Assembly (NCBI GenBank): GCA_947184155.2
Contig: CAMXCT020002032.1
Coordinates: forward strand, 32,590-96,589
Direction: 5' to 3'
Length of the DNA: 64,000 nucleotides
DNA from: Cladocopium goreaui
Lineage: Eukaryota; Sar; Dinophyceae; Suessiales; Symbiodiniaceae
Shown here: one piece after another, positions 59,266 through 64,000 of the stretch
Layout: each line of letters opens with the position of its first letter
How positions within the stretch are numbered: position 1 is the stretch's first letter
Notes under the pieces: generated by a model
What the model was told of the DNA's origin: nothing
What the model saw: the letters and a program-made list of their open reading frames with translations, nothing else
The model's database searches: none
Translations under genes and position numbers: made by a program

Positions 59266-60774
59266 GTCTACGGCAGAGATCATCGGAGTGCAGATATGAA
59301 GTGAAGCAGTTCGTGGAGACCGGCAGGGAACAGCGAGGCAAGCAGTTCAAATCTGTGAACTTTCAGGCGGTCCAAGTCCGTGCTGGTGATGTCTGGATCC
59401 ACGTGGGGAAGATCTTGCAGTGGGAGTTCTTTCGTTATTGTCAGTCAACGTTGGCTCAGAAGCAGGTCTACTGCATCTTATACCAAAGTGATCCCTGGGA
59501 TGTGCTGACCAGTCCTGGGGTCTGTGAGATTTGGGAGTACACCTATGGCAACATCCCCTCAGCCCCGGTGGTTCGCACTTTACCCGCGGGCTTTTTGCCT
59601 CTGTGGGAACCAGAGCAGAACGACCGGGAAGCCATGAGGCGAATCTCTAAGTTCAACGTTGGGAAGATCGAATGGGTCTTCATGGGGCATCTGGTGCGGG
59701 GAAACCGGAGGAAACTTAGAGATTTGCTGAGTGTTTTTTTTTTCATTTTCCTACAGTCAAATCCGGCATGACTAGGAATAAATCTATAGGACATTTTTTT
59801 TTTTAGACAATATAATTTGGTTCCCTTTTCGTAATGAAATCTGAGGAAATGCTGGCGGCATTTGAGGCGTATGCCCGAGCTGCGGCATGTGAAATTTACA
59901 AATCACATCAGTGGCTTCGAGAAAAATGACTGGAAGAATCTGGCGATGCAGCCTGGCCCGAGCGCGAGCAAGCGCGCTTGCACGTACTTTTTGGACTGTG
60001 CAGCTGTCCAACTTGTGTTTCTTCATATTCTGCAGTACAAATTGGGAGGATTTGATTGTAATACACAGAAAGTGGACATGCTTCGATTATCTTCGATTTA
60101 CCTTTTCTTTTGACCAAAACGATCTCAGCATTGTTAGGAAACACAATGTGGTATTCTTGAACATGCACAAGTACTGCAACGCCAGCAACAGCTACGATCG
60201 TCTTGAGACCGTTCGACTCTCTTCGGTGTTGAGCTTTGGAGCTTTGATGATCTCGGAGCCGGTGAATGAAGTTGATACAGAAATCTTCAAGGTGGGAAGC
60301 TAAACTAAACAAAGGATTTGTTAAGGGCCGCTTTCAGCATCGGAGGGTCACCGAAAGGGGTTGGTTGAATCCCCATGTTAGTTAAAGGGACTTTTCTTTA
60401 GGAAACCTTTACATTTGGATCATGTGGAACTTAAATAACGTGGGGGCCAGAGAACTCCCCAGACTTGGATGAAAGAACTCTGGCTCTGGGTTGGAGGGTC
60501 GGTTGGTGGTGGTGGACCCATCTATTACGTTTGATCGGCTGTGATGCAATGTGAGGCGCCTCACTGTGCCTCACTGTTTGCCAACCGGAATATCCATTGA
60601 TGTCAAACCGGAATATCCATTCAGGACATTGTGATCTTTGAGAAGAATCTGTTTCACAGCTACTCTCACTGGAGCCCACAGTTGAAAGATCTGCTGGGAG
60701 ATAGTGCTCAGATCATTGCATTTCAGCGGCGCGCCTACGCCCTGTACAAAGAGAAGTTCGAGCCAGGAGATTGA
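59266..60774 (+). CDS. Glycosyltransferase-like protein, 3' exons
   Basis: Three clear exons: 59266-59730, 60129-60291 and 60625-60774 (TGA). More exons may lie between and upstream. The first reads DVWIHVGKILQWEF, YCILYQSDPWDV, GICEIW-like WEYTYGNIPS and VGKIEWVFMGHLVRGNRRKL. The second reads NVVFLNMHKYCN, then LETVRLSSVLSFGALMISEP. The last ends FQRRAYALYKEKFEPGD. The LNxHxxxxxxLExxRxxxxLSxGxxVISE pattern is typical of the C-terminal half of CgeB/GT-B-like glycosyltransferases of protists, where the Glu-Arg region contacts the sugar nucleotide. Exact substrate cannot be told. The strand is opposite to the transposon genes. Confidence 0.6.
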
Positions 60775-62220
60775 AACAAATCCAAGCAGGAAACGAAACA
60801 AACAGGAAAAACATGTTGACCAAATCCAAAAACGCGAGATTTATGACATTTGCATCTGAAAAAATCTTGAACACTTTGTCCCTGGCTCCAATTTAGTAAA
60901 CTAAGCTGCTGTAAGCGACTGAGCATTGCACCGAGTCATCGAGTCCAGGACGTCTTTTCTCTGACGCCGGAGTTTGGGACACGGAGCAAGGACGCGGGTT
61001 TTTGGGTGGCCAACTTGTGATGATGGTTCTGTAGCTTGGGACAAGAACTTGTTAATTAATCTTGTTATGTGATCTAATTATCACCACAAAGATACACAAC
61101 GAAATTCATGGTTCAAATTGGAACTACTTTTCTATCTTTTTAGGGAACACTAGACCTATCTATACCTTGTGATTAGGAGCTGCCTAGTCTTCATACAAGA
61201 AGACCGCACATGACCGGCTCTTGTTGGCTTTCCGTTACGGATCAGGAGATGTCTCCAGGTCTTCGAGTGGATATTGTACAATGATACACCACTCAATTCA
61301 TAGTGAGTGGCATCACATTCTAATTGTTTTCAGATTTGGTTCGGGGGGAAATCTATAGTAACTCCCTGTATTTAGGTGGATGTACCATGGTTAGCCATAT
61401 GGTTTCTCTATTTTTCCCTCAATCAATCCATTTGAGCCATGAACAATACCCCTCTTGATGGTTTCACATGGAGGATATGGAGGGTTGTACTGGCGTATCA
61501 AGGATTATGAACTAACCCATGATAGTATTTTCACAAAGCATCATTTCATGGGCTTTTCACCAGGACCAGGGGCCCCTCCCATGGCTTTCCGCATTCCATC
61601 GGACGCCAGGACCGAACTGCACCGGATGATCCGGTGATGGACGGTGATTCCAGCACAAAGCTGCTGGACCCAGCGCGACCTCCGGAGGGCGAAGCCCAGC
61701 GAAACGCTTTTCAAAAATGGGCCGATTGAGGTGGTAAGGATCGGTGGTTTTCCAAAGATCTAAAAAGTGAAGAGAATTTGGATAGGTAGTCCATTGAAAT
61801 GCCATGCTGAGACGTTTTTTGCTTGGTTGAGGCCGGTTTGCATAGTATTTCACCAATGTGGCTCTAGCTGGGATGGCACCGGTTCTCAATTGGTTTTCTG
61901 TCCGGAAATCTATCCTATTGTAGAGCGTTTTTCTTTTGAGACACCCAAAAAGCAGCAAAAAGTCGTGTCATTTTTCGTCACGAAAGATCAGAATGATTGA
62001 AGGCAAATGGATCTGAAAGTAGTTTTGCAAATCCGTGGTTTCTTTGGTAATGTGATAAACCTCCAATTGAGTATAGTATAGTTTATCAAACCCATGGCTG
62101 GCAACAATTGAGGTTGGCTTATGGTTTTGGCTTTACCGCGCCTGAGCAGTTTCAGAAACTCAAGTTTATAGTTTATTGGTCTTAACAACTACCCTTCATA
62201 CACTGGTTATCATGTTATCC
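60775..62220. other. Spacer with one weak exon candidate
   Basis: Mostly unique AT-moderate DNA. At about 61640-61730 the plus frame reads MDGDSSTKLLDPARPPEGEA with coding-like composition, but splice sites are not resolved. A short direct repeat (AACCGGAATATCCATT) occurs at 60584 and 60606. Confidence 0.35.
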
Positions 62221-62249
62221 ACTGGGAATCGGAAGAAAACGCAGCTCAG

Positions 62250-62351
62250 GTCCAAGTGAGGAGGGACCAGCCGCTGCCAGCTCTCTTGCAGCGGGTGGTC
62301 ACCGACATCACCGCCGTGCCGGAACTGTGTCGTGCGCAGGCGGGCTGTTGA
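62250..62351 (+). CDS. Putative terminal exon (VVTDITAVPELCRAQAGC)
   Basis: After AACGCAGCTCAG the frame reads VQVRRDQPLPALLQRVVTDI and ends TAVPELCRAQAGC at a TGA. The frame is also open 5' (WESEENAAQ). It may join the 61.6-kb candidate. Confidence 0.4.
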   Translation, partial: VQVRRDQPLPALLQRVVTDITAVPELCRAQAGC

Positions 62352-63050
62352 ACTTTCAGACGTGGGAGTTGTGGACCTCCATCTCTGATCAGAAAAAGAA
62401 ATCAGTCGGAGATTTTTCGGTCCACTTCTCCGAAGCAAACGCTTAGGGATTGGGTAGTTTTTCCATGTTTTTCCACTCCAAAATCCTTGGATTTTGGGGT
62501 TCTCGTTGGCTTCAAAATCCACCGGCAATTTTCCACAGAGTCTCAGGATCCCAAAATGTTCGTCTCAGCTGAGGCTTTTCGCAGATCTCGCAGGAGGGGA
62601 GTTGATCCTGAAAACGCCAGGCTTATGCCCCAGGAACCGTGTTCGCGAAGTTGGTTTTTACACAACATTTTGCGAATTAGGCTAAGATTGGGGTTTACGA
62701 TAATTAGATAGTTCATGATATTTCTATACAAGACATAATATGTACATATATAGTCTATAGTCATATTTACATAGTCATCTTGGAGTAGATAGAATATGGG
62801 ACATTTTCAATCCTGATTTAAACAAGATAAAAAATAGTTGGAGTATTGCAAAAAAGAAGTTTTTCAAATTTTTACGTCCCTGTTAAAACCACTTTTAGAC
62901 ACGGGTCTGGAGAAAACATATGGAAAAAACAACAAAATCAAAAAAACACAAAACATTAAATGGAATATCAAACAGATAGAATATTTCATCAAACCAGGTA
63001 GATGGAATATTTATCCCAAAAATTGAGAACAAAACCAGACACCCCAGCAG
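62352..63050. other. Spacer, no supported gene
   Basis: Short frames only; 62690-63010 is AT-rich and A-rich. Confidence 0.4.
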
Positions 63051-63109
63051 CTACTGCTCTGGGGGCTCCAGAAATACAATTCCAGATTCTATGTATCTGT
63101 CCACACAAG
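63051..63109 (+). CDS. Duplicated exon, copy 1
   Basis: It lies between CCCCAGCAG and ACAAG|GTATGA. The plus frame reads APEIQFQILCICPHK. It matches the exon at 63509-63635 (PEIQFHILCIYSRE). Confidence 0.4.
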
Positions 63110-63985
63110 GTATGAACCAGTCCTGTAACGAAATGTTGGCATTTTACGTGGAAAATGGGTTGTGGAGAACATCACTCGTGGGGGGGGACGCCTTTGTGGC
63201 GGAAAAAAAGGTGAGTTATATACAAAAAGTGGTAAGAAATCGGTCAGTTTGGGGAACCTGACCATTTTGAGTTGTGAGATAAGAAACCTTTTGAGCTACA
63301 CAAGAATTGTCCAGGACAGTTGTGTTGTCATGTTTCAAGTTTGTCTTCCCTTTTTTATTTTATATGAAAAACATCTGAAGCAATATCCTTGCAACTTAAC
63401 AGCCTCGAATTTCCTGACCTGGTACTGCAAAGTACTACTCACTTTCAGGTGCGGGGATGCTTGGCAGTTAGCTGGCAATAGTACACCGGTTGTATTGTTT
63501 TCTTTCAGTCAGCTTTACCCCTTCAGAAATGCACAAAAGGAAGGGGATATCGTGCTTTGCTGTATTTCCACTTCTGAAGCTGCCCAGGGGACTCCAGAAA
63601 TACAGTTCCATATTCTATGTATATATTCTCGCGAGGTAAAAACCACTCTTGTAACATCCTGTAACTGTAACGAAATGTTGGCATTTTACATGGAAAACGC
63701 ATTGTGGAGAACATCACTCGTGGGGGGACCCCTTTCTGGCGAAGAAAGGCGCTTTTTTGTATAGAAAGTAGTAAGAAATCGGTCAGTTTGGGGAACCTGA
63801 CCATTTTGAGTTGTGAGATAAGAAACGTTTTCAGCTACGCAAGAATTGTCCAGGACAGTTGTGTTTTCATGTTTTAAGCGTGTCTTCTCTTTTCCTTTGA
63901 TGAAAAGCCTCTGGAAATATTGCACTTAAATGTATATGTCCTTGCAACCTAACAGCCTCAAATTTCCTGACCTGGTACTCATCTC
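63066..63985. repeat. Tandem duplication, period about 526-553 bp
   Basis: CTCCAGAAATACA, CGAAATGTTGGCATTTTAC, AGAACATCACTCGTGGGGGG, GAAATCGGTCAGTTTGGGGA, GAATTGTCCAGGACAGTTGT and TTTCCTGACCTGGTACT occur in the same order in both units (from 63066 and from 63592). The second unit runs to near the window edge, so more copies may follow. Confidence 0.85.
63509..63635 (+). CDS. Duplicated exon, copy 2
   Basis: After TTTTCTTTCAG the frame reads QLYPFRNAQKEGDIVLCCIS, then TSEAAQGTPEIQFHILCIYSRE, and ends at GAG|GTAAAA. A longer plus frame starting at 63162 runs through here, but its upstream part is probably intron. No family recognised. Confidence 0.45.
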
Positions 63986-64000
63986 TGTGTTGCTGTGTGT

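Overview
Eukaryotic nuclear DNA, most likely from a dinoflagellate, probably Symbiodiniaceae-like. The reasons are short coding exons split by many introns with loose donor sites (GT, probably also GC and GA), dense micro- and minisatellites, long co-oriented runs of genes, and protein families that I recall as multicopy in those algae. I saw no bacterial, organellar or rRNA genes. Exon limits are read by eye and should be taken as plus or minus a few codons; no splice model or database search was run.

The main result is a complete mobile element of about 25.3 kb at 11632-36913. It is bounded by an exact 8-bp target duplication (CTTATACC at 11624-11631 and 36914-36921). Its ends form a short terminal inverted repeat: TGTTAATTTTCTTCG on the left and the reverse complement of TGTTAAATTTCTTCG on the right. 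The proof is in the window itself. After the 100-N gap, 39001-39172 copies 11460-11631, then runs straight into a copy of 36914-38807 with only one CTTATACC. That is an empty, uninserted copy of the same site, probably the other haplotype scaffolded in tandem.

Inside the element all recognisable genes lie on the minus strand, read from right to left. (1) A very large multi-exon gene (36635-29822) with a DSSPQ-type motif, the candidate transposase. (2) A serine-rich hypothetical gene (from 29357, perhaps ending at 22819), whose long introns hold an 11-bp minisatellite. (3) A C5 cytosine DNA methyltransferase-like gene with motifs I, IV, VI, VIII and X (22534-19116). (4) A small two-CxxC protein gene (18685-17651). 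(5) A large gene (17450-13159) with a cupin-like segment, a Pro/Gln/Thr repeat region and a PIP-box-like C-terminus. The working idea is a giant cut-and-paste transposon with its own DNA methylation gene.

Left flank (1-11631): one open 394-codon reading frame (1-1260), pyrimidine-rich DNA, a fold-back element around GTA repeats (3598-4385), a tRNA-like SINE relic near 4.5 kb, 1.6 kb of TGTA-type microsatellite, then AT-rich DNA with weak exon candidates.

Right flank (41035-64000): AT-rich microsatellite, a series of short plus-strand exons (about 42.2-52.7 kb) that may be one or more genes, a tRNA-like SINE at 46.54 kb, a 45-bp minisatellite between hairpins, a 77-bp minisatellite (52.8-55.3 kb), an irregular TTTTACACAGAAGC minisatellite (55.9-58.5 kb), a plus-strand glycosyltransferase-like gene (59.27-60.77 kb) and a tandemly duplicated exon region at the right edge (63.05-63.98 kb).
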